This document shows positions 43,332-52,686 of a stretch of 64,000 nt of DNA, one piece after another. How positions within the stretch are numbered: position 1 is the first letter of the stretch; the number at the start of each line of letters is the position of its first letter. The stretch is from positions 1 to 64,000 of the forward strand of contig NZ_BDBU01000035.1 of assembly GCF_001613145.1 (NCBI RefSeq), in the 5' to 3' direction. Under the pieces are notes generated by a model. It was not told where the DNA came from. It was given only the letters and a program-made list of their open reading frames with translations, and did no database searches. This stretch comes from Nocardia jejuensis NBRC 103114. GTDB taxonomy: Bacteria > Actinomycetota > Actinomycetes > Mycobacteriales > Mycobacteriaceae. Made by a program: the position numbers and the translations under genes.

Positions 43332-43772
43332 TCACGCCAGCATTCCCGGAACCCACCCTGTGCTGGGACGTTGCCGGACCGCCGCGGCCAGCAGATCTTC
43401 CACGTCATGCAGGAATGCTCCTACCCGGGAAGCGAACTCGTCGGCGCGGCGGTCATCGACCGGGCGGGGCAGACCCGCCTCCAGCGCCGCGCGCGTCTCG
43501 GACTGGGCCGAGAAGTAGTCCGCCCACATCACGAACTCCGGGGCCGTGCGCTGCATCAGCACCCAGGCATTGCGCGAACGCGCCCGTGGCGCACGGTCCG
43601 CGCCGGTGAGCGCGAGCATCGCGCCGGCCCCGCGCAGGGCCGCCAGGTAGGCGACACGGAATCGTTCGGCCGGATCGGGCTCCCCCGCGGAATCCCGCAG
43701 CAGGCCGTCGGCTCGACGGAGTAGTTCTCCTGCTCGGCCGGTATGGGCCGGGCGTTCGTTCTTGCCGGTCAT
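43332..43772 (-). CDS. SAV_6107-type HEPN-like protein
   Basis: The 146-residue product is all helical, with ELLRRADGLLRDSAGEPDPAERFRVAYLAALRGAGAMLAL, RNAWVLMQRTAPEFVMWADYFSAQSETRAALEAGL and a C-terminal helix. This is the pattern of the small SAV_6107 family of HEPN-like proteins in actinobacteria. The canonical RX4-6H HEPN active site is not seen, so RNase activity is not implied. ATG 43772 has GGGAGG 6 bases upstream. It is divergent from the GNAT gene and beside the DUF3040 gene. Function unknown. Confidence 0.7.
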   Translation of the reverse strand: MTGKNERPAHTGRAGELLRRADGLLRDSAGEPDPAERFRVAYLAALRGAGAMLALTGADRAPRARSRNAWVLMQRTAPEFVMWADYFSAQSETRAALEAGLPRPVDDRRADEFASRVGAFLHDVEDLLAAAVRQRPSTGWVPGMLA

Positions 43773-43954
43773 CGGGCACCTCCCCACTCGCATACCTCGA
43801 TCACCAGGCCATTGGGCCCTCACGAAGATCGAACAGGTATTCGAAGGTTTCAATTGAGTTCGAATATAGAGACACCCACCGACAAGTTCCGGTCCACGAC
43901 ATCGGCGCTATCGTCGGTTCCACCGTCCGCGCCAACGAGAGCTGCGCCTGCCAG

Positions 43955-44566
43955 ATGACCGCCGTACCTCGTAACACCACCCCCGCACCCGTCGTCGTCG
44001 ACCTCTCGGCCGCGACCCTGCGTGCTCGGCTACACGATGCCCTCGCGGTGTACGTCGCGGCGATGGACTACCCCCGCGGCACCGAACATCAGCGCGCGCC
44101 CATGTGGACCGAGCACACCACCCGGCCCGGCTGGCAGTCCGTCGCGGCCGTGCTGCCCGACGACGACGGCCACCTGGACCTGCGCACCGCACCCATCGTG
44201 GCCATCGCGTACGGGTACCGCGGCGCGCCGCACCAGTGGTGGCATCAGCAGGTGTACAGCGGTATGCGCCGCACCGGATGGCCCGAGCACGCGGCGCGCG
44301 AACTGCTCACGGACTACTTCGAGCTGACCGAACTGCACGTGCACCCCGGTGCGCAGGGCCGCGGCATCGGGGAGATCCTGCTCACCCGGCTGCTGCAGAA
44401 CCGGCCCGAGGGACACGTGCTGCTGTCCACGCCGGAAGTCGACCGCGAATCCAATCGCGCCTGGCGGCTGTACCGGCGCCAGGGCTTCGGGGATGTGGTG
44501 CGGCACTTCATCTTCTCCGGCGACACGCGGCGCTTCGCGGTGCTCGGGCGGAAACTGCCGCTGTGA
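43955..44566 (+). CDS. GNAT-family N-acetyltransferase (Rv2170-like)
   Basis: The 203-residue product has a GNAT core: an N-terminal beta-rich part, LTELHVHPGAQGRGIGEILLTRLL (about 128-151) with the acetyl-CoA pyrophosphate loop QGRGIG, and RAWRLYRRQGFGDV near the end. Its place before lppM and metF-like genes matches Rv2170, a GNAT protein studied for lysine acetylation and isoniazid acetylation in M. tuberculosis. The stop overlaps the next start as GTGA, so it is translationally coupled to the crtO-like gene. Substrate here is unknown. Confidence 0.85.
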   Translation: MTAVPRNTTPAPVVVDLSAATLRARLHDALAVYVAAMDYPRGTEHQRAPMWTEHTTRPGWQSVAAVLPDDDGHLDLRTAPIVAIAYGYRGAPHQWWHQQVYSGMRRTGWPEHAARELLTDYFELTELHVHPGAQGRGIGEILLTRLLQNRPEGHVLLSTPEVDRESNRAWRLYRRQGFGDVVRHFIFSGDTRRFAVLGRKLPL

Positions 44567-46125
44567 GCGTGGTGATCATCGGGTCGGGCCACAACGCACT
44601 GGTCGCGGCCTGCTATCTGGCGCGCGACGGGCACGCGGTGGAGGTGCTCGAGCGCGACACCGTACTCGGCGGGGCCGTGTCCACGGTGGAGCGGTTTCCG
44701 GGGCATCGGGTCGATCGCGGGTCCTCGGCGCACATCATGATCCGGCACAGCGGGATCATCGAGGAGCTCGAACTGGGGCGCTTCGGACTGCGGTACCTCG
44801 ACTGCGATCCCTGGGCTTTCGCACCCGCGCCGCCCGGGACGGACGGTGCGCCCCTGGTGTTCTCGCGCGATCTGGATCGGACCTGCGCGTCGATCGCGAC
44901 CGCGTGCGGCGAGCGCGACGCCGACGCGTATCGGCGATTCGTGCGGATCTGGGGACCGCGCACGGCACGGGTCATGCGGGCGTTCACGGGCGGGCCGACG
45001 CCGGGAAAACTGCTGCGGTCGTTCTGGGGGCTGGACGCACAGGGCGGCGGGAGCGCGCTCTCACGGGAATTCCTGCAGACCGGAGACGCGCTGCTGGACA
45101 GCTACTTCGACAGCGAGCGACTCAAGGCGGCGCTGGCCTGGTGGGGTGCGCAGTCCGGGCCGCCGATGTCCGAACCCGGCTCCGCGCCGATGGTCGGGTT
45201 CGCGGCGCTGATGCACACCCTGCCGCCCGGGCGGGCGGTCGGCGGCAGCGGGGCGTTGAGCGCGGCGCTGGTGGCACGACTGCGATCGGACGGGGGCGCG
45301 GTGAGCCCCGCAGACGCGGCGGTGGCGCTGACGCCTTCCGGGAACGGCTGGCAGGTGCGCACCGCGAGCGGCCGGAACCTGCACGCGGACAAGGTGATCG
45401 CGGGCTGTCACATTCTCACCACGCTGGACCTGCTCGAGCAGGGCGGATTCGACGCGGCGACGCTCGCGGACTGGCGGCGGCGGATCCGGGTCGGACCCGG
45501 CATCGGGATGGTGGTGCGGGCGGCGACCAGTGCGCTCCCCCGGTACCCCGGTGCCGAGTCCCGCGAGTCCGCACACGGACTGCAACTGCTGGTCGGCGAC
45601 CGTCGCGAACTGCGCCGGGCACACGGGGCCGCACTCGCCGGGGACCTTCCGCCCCGGCCCGTCGTGCTGGCCATGAGCTTCTCCGCGCTGGACCCGAGCA
45701 TCGCTCCGGCGGGCGAGCATCAACTCTCACTGTGGTCGCAATGGCATCCCTACCAGTTGGCGGACGGCAGTTCCTGGGACAAGCACGCCGACTCCGAGGC
45801 GGACCGGATCATCGCCGAAGTCGACTCTCACGCACCAGGTTTCGCCGACACCGTGCTGCAACGCCATGTGCAGACCCCCGCGGACATCGAACGTGAGATG
45901 GGTCTGCTCGGCGGCAATGTCATGCACGTCGAGATGTCCCTGGACCAGATGTTCATGTGGCGTCCGCTGCCCGAGCTCTCGGGCCAGCGAGTCCCCGGCG
46001 CTCCCGGGCTCTACCTCACCGGCGCCTCCACCCACCCGGGCGGCGGCGTCTCGGGAGCCAGCGGCCGCACCGTCGCGCGGCTGGTGCACCGCGACCTGCG
46101 CGGCCGGTTCCGGTTCGCCCGATGA
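44563..46125 (+). CDS. crtO: CrtO-like carotenoid ketolase (CrtI-type FAD oxidoreductase)
   Basis: The 520-residue flavoprotein starts with the dinucleotide-binding block VVIIGSGHNALVAACYLARD and ends with the CrtI-family C-terminal FAD motif (GLYLTGASTHPGGGVSGASGRTVARL). From memory, blocks such as VLGGAVSTVERFPG, DRGSSAHIMIRHSGIIEEL and HVEMSLDQM closely resemble the beta-carotene ketolase CrtO of Rhodococcus erythropolis, so a 4-keto group on a carotene is the likely product. A general PYROXD2-like oxidoreductase is the alternative. Start GTG 44563 overlaps the GNAT stop. The carotenoid neighbours cruF, crtI and crtB support the assignment. Confidence 0.75.
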   Translation: MSVVIIGSGHNALVAACYLARDGHAVEVLERDTVLGGAVSTVERFPGHRVDRGSSAHIMIRHSGIIEELELGRFGLRYLDCDPWAFAPAPPGTDGAPLVFSRDLDRTCASIATACGERDADAYRRFVRIWGPRTARVMRAFTGGPTPGKLLRSFWGLDAQGGGSALSREFLQTGDALLDSYFDSERLKAALAWWGAQSGPPMSEPGSAPMVGFAALMHTLPPGRAVGGSGALSAALVARLRSDGGAVSPADAAVALTPSGNGWQVRTASGRNLHADKVIAGCHILTTLDLLEQGGFDAATLADWRRRIRVGPGIGMVVRAATSALPRYPGAESRESAHGLQLLVGDRRELRRAHGAALAGDLPPRPVVLAMSFSALDPSIAPAGEHQLSLWSQWHPYQLADGSSWDKHADSEADRIIAEVDSHAPGFADTVLQRHVQTPADIEREMGLLGGNVMHVEMSLDQMFMWRPLPELSGQRVPGAPGLYLTGASTHPGGGVSGASGRTVARLVHRDLRGRFRFAR

Positions 46126-46369
46126 GGAGCGCTAGCGGCGGAACAGGATTCGCCAGGGTGCGGTCGGGGCCGCAGAGTCGATGCGGACGCGGTCCGAGAT
46201 GGACCGGTCCGTCCGCGTCCGGTTCGGCGCAGTCCGAGTCGACCCCACCCGTGCCAGCCCCGTTCGTGTCAGCCTCGTTCGAATCGGCAGTGGTGCACAG
46301 GCGGCAGGCGCAGTCGACCGTGGCACGAAGGCGATACGGGCCGGACTCGGCCGAGTTCGCGAGGGCGTG

Positions 46370-47272
46370 GTGACGGCTCCGGTGAGCGGTGGCGGCGGAC
46401 CCCGGCGAGTTCGGAATCCGCGCCCGGAGCCCCGTGAATGGTCGGTGAGCGGTCGGGCAGCCACGTCGGGGAGACCCGTTCGGGAACGGGCCGGGTTGAT
46501 CGCGGTGGTGCCCGCGGTGTTGTTGGTGCTGGTGCAGATTTCGTATCCGCTGACCGAGGGGGTCGGACGGGATCGGGTGACGGTTGCCGTTGTTTTGCTG
46601 TCGGCCGCCACGGCTCTGGTGCATGCCGGGGTGACCCGGGGGCCGCGGTGGGCCGCCGGGTTTCTGGTGATCGTTTCGGGAATCGGGTTGGCGGCCGAGG
46701 TGGTGGGGACGGCGACCGGGGTGCCGTTCGGTGGCTACGACTACGCGGTGGGGCGGTTGGGGCCGGATCTCGCGGGGGTGCCGCTCATCGTGCCGCTGGC
46801 GTGGACCGGCGGGTTGTACTCGGTGTGGGTGGTGGCCGGACTGCTGAATTCGCGTGCCGCGGTGCGGGTTCCGCTGACGGCGATGGGGGCGGTCGGCTGG
46901 GATCTGTTCCTGGATCCGCAGATGGTGGCGGACGGACAGTGGAGCTGGCGCTCGGGGGCCGCGGGATTGCCGGGGCTGCCCGAGATTCCGGTGAGCAACT
47001 ACCTCGGGTGGTTCGCGGTCGGGCTGGTGATGGCCGGGGCGCTGCAATTGTGGGATCGGACGGCGCCGGACGACGAGCCCTCGCACCTGGTGCCGGTGGC
47101 GGTTTTCCTGTGGACCTGGCTGGGGTCGACGCTGGCGCACGGGGTGTTCCTGGGGTTGCCGGTGTCGGCGGGGTACGGGTTCGCGGGGTTGGGAACGCTG
47201 GGGATTCCGCTGGTTCTCGGGTTGTGTGCCCGTCGAATCGCGCTGCGGCCCGGGGGTCATGGCACGATGTGA
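46370..47272 (+). CDS. cruF: CruF-like carotenoid 1',2'-hydratase
   Basis: The 300-residue membrane protein has about seven helices and fits the CruF/Caroten_synth family, which adds water to the psi end of gamma-carotene or bisanhydrobacterioruberin. Family-type blocks are ATGVPFGGYDYAVGRLGPDLAGVPLIVPLAWTG, AVGWDLFLDPQMV, and PVSNYLGWF. GTG 46370 is chosen with GAGGG 4 bases upstream; the frame is open from 46181, but its Arg/Val-rich part has a near-repeat character that looks non-coding. It ends 3 bp before the lppM start. A cruG-like glycosyltransferase follows lppM. Confidence 0.82.
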   Translation: MTAPVSGGGGPRRVRNPRPEPREWSVSGRAATSGRPVRERAGLIAVVPAVLLVLVQISYPLTEGVGRDRVTVAVVLLSAATALVHAGVTRGPRWAAGFLVIVSGIGLAAEVVGTATGVPFGGYDYAVGRLGPDLAGVPLIVPLAWTGGLYSVWVVAGLLNSRAAVRVPLTAMGAVGWDLFLDPQMVADGQWSWRSGAAGLPGLPEIPVSNYLGWFAVGLVMAGALQLWDRTAPDDEPSHLVPVAVFLWTWLGSTLAHGVFLGLPVSAGYGFAGLGTLGIPLVLGLCARRIALRPGGHGTM

Positions 47273-47275
47273 GCC

Positions 47276-48061
47276 GTGCAGCCGAGTCCGATCTCCACAG
47301 CAGACGAAACGCTCGAGTCCGCGCCCCCGGTGACGGGTTCGCTTCCGGGCGGGCGCAGACCGCACCGCTGGGTGCGAATGGTGGCGGTCCTGATGTTCGC
47401 GGCGCTGGCCGTACTGCTGACCGGATGCTTACGCGTCCAGGTGTCGATGGGCGTGTCCTCCAACGACCGCGTGTCCGGTCGCGTCGTCGCGGCGACCGTT
47501 CCGGCCAACGACAAGGACAAGGGCCCGCAGCTCAAGGCGCCCGACACGCTGTCGGGCAAGGTGCGGGTCGATCCGTACTCGCAGGACGGGTACGTGGGCA
47601 GTCAGGTCTACTTCGACGATCTCACCTTCGGTGAGGTGCAGCAGCTCGGATCGCTCTCGGATCAGACGCAGGGCATGTTCACGCTGCAGTTCAACCGGGT
47701 CGGCGACCTGGTGACGCTGACCGGGCGGGTGGATCTCAAGGGTCTGCCGCCGCACGGATCCGATGTGCAGTTCACCGTGGCCTTCCCGGCCCGCGTGGCC
47801 ACCACCAACGGCACCCGCGAGGGCGACTCCGTGGTGACCTGGAAGCTGCCCGCCGGTGACGTCAGCACCCTGCGCGCGGAGGTCGGATACGCCGATCCGA
47901 ACACCCGCTCCTTCGCGGGATGGGCCGGCATCGTCGGCGGCATCACCCTGGCGGTGGCGGCCGTGGTCGCGGTCCTGGCCTACATGACCCGCAATCCCGA
48001 TCCGCCGGCGTTCGTCCGTGCGGCGCGCTGGCGTCGCGACAACCACGACACCTTCGTGTGA
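47276..48061 (+). CDS. lppM: LppM-like lipoprotein
   Basis: The 261-residue product has a signal peptide ending in the lipobox LLTGC (near residue 51), an extracytoplasmic domain (about 55-220, with NPRLKAP-type alternation of strands), one C-terminal membrane helix (about 222-240) and a short cytoplasmic tail. This is the plan of LppM (Rv2171), which in M. tuberculosis affects phagosome trafficking and lipid binding. GTG 47276 is the start. It sits between cruF and the glycosyltransferase, overlapping the latter as GTGA, and is the only non-carotenoid gene in this run. Confidence 0.82.
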   Translation: MQPSPISTADETLESAPPVTGSLPGGRRPHRWVRMVAVLMFAALAVLLTGCLRVQVSMGVSSNDRVSGRVVAATVPANDKDKGPQLKAPDTLSGKVRVDPYSQDGYVGSQVYFDDLTFGEVQQLGSLSDQTQGMFTLQFNRVGDLVTLTGRVDLKGLPPHGSDVQFTVAFPARVATTNGTREGDSVVTWKLPAGDVSTLRAEVGYADPNTRSFAGWAGIVGGITLAVAAVVAVLAYMTRNPDPPAFVRAARWRRDNHDTFV

Positions 48062-49407
48062 TCGGGCCCCGCACCCTCGAGTCGGCGGTGCGGGCCGGAA
48101 CGGGGATCGCAGCCTTCGGAACCGCTGTGGCACTGGTCAATCGGCTCGGTGTCCGGCAATTGCACGGCGGGGCGCACACGGTGATCGAACCGGTCACGGT
48201 GTGCGTACCGGCACGCAACGAGGCCGAGCGGCTGCCGGAACTGATCGCGGATCTGCGTGCGCAACAGGGGGTTCCACGACTGCGCGTGCTGATCCTGGAC
48301 GACGCGTCGACCGACAGAACGTATGCGGCGGCGGCGGACGCGATCGGGCACGACGAGCGATTCACCCTGCTGCACAACGACAGTGACCCGCCGCAGGGGT
48401 GGACGGGCAAGACCACCGCCTGCGCACGACTCGCGGATTTCGCCGGTTTCGGCGTGGACGAGACGGGGCGGGCCGGAACCGCTCCCGGCGAGTTCCGCGC
48501 CGAGGGCGACGCTCCCGAGGCTCGCCCCGAGAGCGTCATCGCACTGCTCACCCGGCAACCCGGTACCGGCGACGACCCGGCGGCCACCCGCCGAGGCCGA
48601 CATCGTCGAGCCGATGACACACCACCCGATCTCGAAGACCGGGACGCCCCCGGCGCTCTCGTGTTCCTCGACGCCGATGTGCGATTGGAACCCGGGGCAC
48701 TGGCGGCGGCGGTCGGCGAACTGCGCCGCGCGCGAGCGGCACTCGTGTGCCCGTGGCCCGCGCAGCAGGCCGAGACCGGCGCCGAGCGGCTGGTGCAGCC
48801 GCTGCTGTGCTGGTCGTGGGCCTCGACGCTGCCTGTGCCGGTGAGCAATCGGAGCCTGCGACCGTCGACGGCGGTGGCCTGCGGGCAATTCCTGGTGTTC
48901 GACGCCGCGGCCTATCGCGGCATCGGCGGACATCTCGCCGTGGCGGATCAGGTGACCGAGGATCTGGCCATCGCCCGGGAACTGCGGCGCGCGGGTCGCA
49001 GGACCACCCTGGTCGCGGCCGGGCGGCTCGCACGGACCCGAATGTACCGGGGGGCAGCGGAACTCGACACGGGATACACCCGATGGCTGTGGTCGGCATA
49101 CGGCGGACCGGCGGGCAGTCTCGCGGTCGGCGGCGTCGCGGCCCTCGCGTTCTGGGCGCCACCCCTGGCCGCGATCCTCGGCCGTGGCCCGATTCGCCGA
49201 GTCGGGCTGCTCGGCTACACCGCCGCCGTCACCACCCGGCTCCTGGCCCGCTCCACCGAGACCGGCACGCGCCCCGACCGCACGGATTTGCTTGCCGCCC
49301 TGGCACATCCCGCCTCCGTCGCCGCGTACGCCCGCCTCTCGGCCCGCTCCCACCGCGCCCATCGCCACGGCGCCCTGTCCTGGAAGGGTCGGCGAGTCTC
49401 GCTCTGA
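48058..49407 (+). CDS. Family 2 glycosyltransferase (CruG-like)
   Basis: The 449-residue product is a membrane-associated GT2 enzyme. VTVCVPARNEAERLPELIADL and RVLILDDASTDRTY form the nucleotide-sugar site; FLDADVRLEPG is the DxD metal motif; VTEDLAIARELRRAG holds the catalytic acid block, followed by TRWLWSAYGG. One or two C-terminal helices (about 355-405) anchor it. Residues between about 125 and 195 are a Gly/Arg/Asp-rich insertion not usual in the family. The cruF-cruG pairing known from cyanobacteria suggests it glycosylates the hydroxyl made by CruF. Donor sugar unknown. GTG 48058 overlaps lppM. Confidence 0.75.
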   Translation: MIGPRTLESAVRAGTGIAAFGTAVALVNRLGVRQLHGGAHTVIEPVTVCVPARNEAERLPELIADLRAQQGVPRLRVLILDDASTDRTYAAAADAIGHDERFTLLHNDSDPPQGWTGKTTACARLADFAGFGVDETGRAGTAPGEFRAEGDAPEARPESVIALLTRQPGTGDDPAATRRGRHRRADDTPPDLEDRDAPGALVFLDADVRLEPGALAAAVGELRRARAALVCPWPAQQAETGAERLVQPLLCWSWASTLPVPVSNRSLRPSTAVACGQFLVFDAAAYRGIGGHLAVADQVTEDLAIARELRRAGRRTTLVAAGRLARTRMYRGAAELDTGYTRWLWSAYGGPAGSLAVGGVAALAFWAPPLAAILGRGPIRRVGLLGYTAAVTTRLLARSTETGTRPDRTDLLAALAHPASVAAYARLSARSHRAHRHGALSWKGRRVSL

Positions 49408-49496
49408 CCGGACTGCCGCTGTGGCCGGTTCGCCGCGAGGAATCAGCGATTCCCGACGGTGATCCACGCCCGATCAGGTGGACCGCATGTGTGCCG

Positions 49497-50249
49497 CTAC
49501 GGGACCGGGGTGATGCCGACCGTGGGGAGGAAGAAGCAGGTGGTGGCGCCGTTGCGGACGGTGCCGAAGACCGCGGCCAGGACGGTGCCGGAGCCGGTGT
49601 CGACCGGGACGGCGCGGACGCCGCCGGTCGGGAGGGCGCCGGCGAAGATCTCGCGGACGGCCTGTTCGAGCAGGGGCCGCAGTTCGACGGGGACCTGAGG
49701 CGGGATCATGGCGTTCAGGACCTGGCCGAGCGAGCCCATCGGGGTCATGCCGCCGTGACCGGTGGTGAGGTTGAGCCAGGCGACCTGCATGCCGGTGGTG
49801 TCGGCGCCGTCCGGGTTCAGGCCGTAGGGGATGAAGGCGAACATGGTCTGGCCCGCTTTGACGGCCGAGAGGTCGAGGCCGGGAATGGAGATGCCGACCT
49901 TGGGCCAGGGGCCGGGAATCGCTCCGGCGACGGCGGGCGCCAGGCCGAAGGTGGTGCCGCCCAGGCAGTACGGGGCGGCCGTCGGGTACAGGAAGGGCTC
50001 GATGCCCAGCGACTGCAGTCCCTCGAGAGTCTGGCCGTACGCGGAGAACCAGTCCGAGGGAGCGGCGGCCTCGTCGGCGCGGGCGAGGGCCGCCACGACG
50101 GCGTCGACATCCGTGGTCCCGGTCGCGTCGGCCGAACTCGGACGGCCGGGTGAATCCGCGGGCGCCACGGCCACCGGGCCGGTGACGGTGAACAGCGCGC
50201 AGGCGCCCAGCACAGCGGCGACCCGAACGAGGTTGGGCAGCACAGACAT
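49497..50249 (-). CDS. Secreted conserved hypothetical protein
   Basis: The 250-residue product has a signal peptide (about 1-28, LVRVAAVLGACALFTVTGPVAVA) and a mature domain rich in G, P, A and T (PYCLGGTTFGLAPAVAGAIPGPWPKVG, FIPYGLNP, VAWLNLTTGHGGMTPMGSL) that recurs in Nocardia-type secreted proteins. Two cysteines (C at YCLGG and TTCFF) may pair. ATG 50249 has GGAGG about 7 bases upstream and is preferred over GTG 50255. No function can be assigned. It is convergent with the glycosyltransferase and follows the metF-like gene by 110 bp on the same strand. Confidence 0.65.
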   Translation of the reverse strand: MSVLPNLVRVAAVLGACALFTVTGPVAVAPADSPGRPSSADATGTTDVDAVVAALARADEAAAPSDWFSAYGQTLEGLQSLGIEPFLYPTAAPYCLGGTTFGLAPAVAGAIPGPWPKVGISIPGLDLSAVKAGQTMFAFIPYGLNPDGADTTGMQVAWLNLTTGHGGMTPMGSLGQVLNAMIPPQVPVELRPLLEQAVREIFAGALPTGGVRAVPVDTGSGTVLAAVFGTVRNGATTCFFLPTVGITPVP

Positions 50250-50359
50250 CGACACTCCTCCTCACCCTTGCGGAAGAAGAGCGACGCTACTCCGCTGACC
50301 AGCGGTTTCCCGGTATTTGATGCGGCACGCCGAGCACCGGAAACGCGGGCGCACTCACC

Positions 50360-51352
50360 TCAGGCCGGGGATTGCCCGCCCGTGTACCCGAGGTTGGCCA
50401 GCACCTCTCCGGTCGCCTTGGCGAAGTTCAGCGTGATGAAGTGCAGGCACGGCGCGCCCTCGTCGATGAGCCGCTGCGCCATCTCGGTGGCGATCTCGAT
50501 ACCCGCGGCGCGGACCGCGGCACGATTCTCCTCGGGCCCGTCGCCCGCCGCCGTGCGAAGCCGCTCCATGACCGCGGTCGGCAGCTCACGGCCGGACAGT
50601 TCGACCGCGCGCTCGACGGTGCGCAGCGAGGTGATCGGCATGAGTTCGGGGATGATCGGCTTGTCGCCTTCGGCCGGATCGTGTTTCGCCACCCGGTCGC
50701 GCAGGCGCAGATAGTGCTCGACGTCGAAGAACATCTGGGTGATCGAATACTCAGCGCCCGCACGGAGTTTCGTGACCAGGTGCCGGGTGTCCTGATCGAG
50801 GTCGGTCGAGCGCGGATGCCCCTGCGGGAAGGACGCGACGCCGACGTGGAAGTCGCCCAGATCGCGAACCATGCGCACCAGTTCGTCGGCGTATTCGACG
50901 CCGTCGGGATGCGCGACCCACTCCCCCAGTGGATCCCCCGGCGGATCGCCGCGCAGCACCAGCAGGTTCCGGATGCCCGAATCCGCGTACGCTCCGACGA
51001 TCGAACGCAGCTCGGCGACACTGTGATCCACCGCGGTCAGATGCGCCACCGTGAGCAGGGTGGTCTCGCGGGCCAGCTGACCGGTCACCCGAATGGTGCG
51101 ATCGCGAGTGGAGCCGCCCGCACCGTAGGTCATCGACACGAAGGCCGGGTGCAGGCACTCGAATTCGCGTGCCGCACGCCACAGCCGAGCCTCACCGGCG
51201 GCATCGCGCGGCGGATTGAACTCCACCGAGAACGGCACCGAGCCGTCCGCCCGAGGCCCTAGCTGCTGCACCACCGAACGAGTTCCGGACGCCCGAGGTG
51301 TGCGGGAAACTCGGCCTGGGGTCGAATATCCCCGCTCGTTGTCGGAACTCAC
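50360..51352 (-). CDS. metF: Methylenetetrahydrofolate reductase-like protein (Rv2172c-like)
   Basis: The 330-residue product has a TIM-barrel MTHFR fold with FSVEFNPPRD (near 41-50, the family glutamate), FVSMTYGAGGSTRDRT, VAHLTAVDHS, LLVLRGDPPGDP, GVASFPQGHP, and YSITQMFFDVEHYLRLRDR, and IPELMPITS. Classical MetF uses FAD; the mycobacterial group of Rv2172c and its homologues is divergent and was reported to work in an unusual way, so cofactor use should not be assumed. It supplies 5-methyl-THF for methionine synthesis. The first 26 residues are poorly conserved and GTG 51352 has no good ribosome site, so a later start is possible. Confidence 0.85.
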   Translation of the reverse strand: MSSDNERGYSTPGRVSRTPRASGTRSVVQQLGPRADGSVPFSVEFNPPRDAAGEARLWRAAREFECLHPAFVSMTYGAGGSTRDRTIRVTGQLARETTLLTVAHLTAVDHSVAELRSIVGAYADSGIRNLLVLRGDPPGDPLGEWVAHPDGVEYADELVRMVRDLGDFHVGVASFPQGHPRSTDLDQDTRHLVTKLRAGAEYSITQMFFDVEHYLRLRDRVAKHDPAEGDKPIIPELMPITSLRTVERAVELSGRELPTAVMERLRTAAGDGPEENRAAVRAAGIEIATEMAQRLIDEGAPCLHFITLNFAKATGEVLANLGYTGGQSPA

Positions 51353-51548
51353 CGGAACAGTTTAGAGGGGGCGACAGCGCAGGTGGCCAGTGCCTCACGT
51401 CCCGCGGGAGCGGCTTCGCGACGCGCGCGATCGCTCGGTACAGTCGGTGCCGAACCCCGCGCGAGGCCATTGCGGTTCGCGGTCGGCTCGGCTGTTCGGT
51501 GAGCTCCACCCGCGCTGATCCGAGGGGGCGCGTAATGCGCCGCGCAGA

Positions 51549-52685
51549 GTGCGGCGCTCGACCCAGGAGGTTCCCCTGTCCGCCGGACCCGGTACCCCGA
51601 CCCGCGACGCGGTCGGCGCGGGAACCCTCGTCGCCGCCGTCGAGGACCGTCTCACCAGCTTCTTCCTCACCCGTCAGCGCCTGGTCGAACCTCTCGGCGA
51701 GGTGGTCGTGGACGCGATCCGCGCGCTGGAGGACTTCGTCATCCGCGGCGGTAAGCGCACCCGGCCCGCCTTCGCGTGGACCGGGTGGCTCGGCGCGGGC
51801 CGCAGCCCCGAGGATCCCGAGGCCGACGCGGTGCTGACCGCCTGCTCCGCGCTGGAACTGGTCCAGGCGTGCGCCCTCATCCACGACGACATCATCGACT
51901 CCTCGCGCACGCGCCGCGGCTTCCCGACCGTGCACGTGGACTTCGAGACCCGGCACCGCAATCAGCGCTTCCACGGTGACCCCGCGCACTACGGCACGAG
52001 CTTCGCCATCCTCATCGGCGATCTGGCGCTGGCCTGGGCCGACGACATGACCCGCGATGCCGGGCTGCCCGCCGACGCGGCCGCCCGCTTCGCCCCGGTC
52101 TGGGCCGCCATGCGCACCGAGGTGCTCGGCGGACAGCTGCTGGACATCCACGGTGAGGCGGGCGGGGACGAATCCGTCGCGGCCGCGCTGCGGATCAACC
52201 GATACAAGACTGCCGCGTACACGATCGAGCGCCCGCTGCACATGGGTGCGGCGCTGGCCGACGCCGACCCGGCGCTGATCGGCGCGTACCGCGAATTCGG
52301 CACCGATATCGGCATCGCCTTCCAGCTGCGCGACGACCTGCTCGGGGTCTTCGGCGATCCGGCGATCACCGGTAAGCCCTCGGGTGACGACCTGCGCGAA
52401 GGCAAGCGCACCGTGCTCATCGCCGAGGCACTGCAGCGCGCCGACCTGGTCGCGCCGCCGGCGGCGACGCTGATTCGCACGAGCCTCGGTACCGATGTGA
52501 CGCCGGAGCAGGTCGACCAATTGCGTTCGGTCCTCACCGATCTCGGCGCGGTGGACGCGGTGGAGCAGCGCATCACCAGCCTCACCGACCGGGCGCTCGA
52601 GGCTCTGGATGCCAGCAGCGCGACCGACGAGGCCAAGCGGCAGCTACGGTCGATGGCATTGGCCGCGACGGCTCGGTCGTACTGA
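51549..52685 (+). CDS. idsA2: Polyprenyl diphosphate synthase (IdsA2-like, probably GGPP synthase)
   Basis: The enzyme condenses isopentenyl diphosphate with allylic diphosphates. The 378-residue frame has GGKRTRPAF, the first aspartate-rich motif DDIID (LIHDDIIDSSRTRRG), GDLALAWADDM, KTAAYTIERPL, and the second motif QLRDDLLGVFGDP. Product length is likely C20 to C25, and the adjacent crtI and crtB imply GGPP. GTG 51549 is the first standard start, but a perfect AGGAGG (51565-51570) sits 5 bases before a CTG at 51576, which may be the true start and would remove 9 residues. Matches Rv2173. Confidence 0.92.
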   Translation: MRRSTQEVPLSAGPGTPTRDAVGAGTLVAAVEDRLTSFFLTRQRLVEPLGEVVVDAIRALEDFVIRGGKRTRPAFAWTGWLGAGRSPEDPEADAVLTACSALELVQACALIHDDIIDSSRTRRGFPTVHVDFETRHRNQRFHGDPAHYGTSFAILIGDLALAWADDMTRDAGLPADAAARFAPVWAAMRTEVLGGQLLDIHGEAGGDESVAAALRINRYKTAAYTIERPLHMGAALADADPALIGAYREFGTDIGIAFQLRDDLLGVFGDPAITGKPSGDDLREGKRTVLIAEALQRADLVAPPAATLIRTSLGTDVTPEQVDQLRSVLTDLGAVDAVEQRITSLTDRALEALDASSATDEAKRQLRSMALAATARSY

Positions 52686-52686
52686 C

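Noticed and set aside
46181..46369. N-terminal 63-residue extension of CruF
   Set aside because: The stretch is R/V-rich with short pseudo-repeats and no helices. A GTG with GAGGG at 46370 gives a protein of family length, so the upstream part is treated as non-coding, with some doubt.
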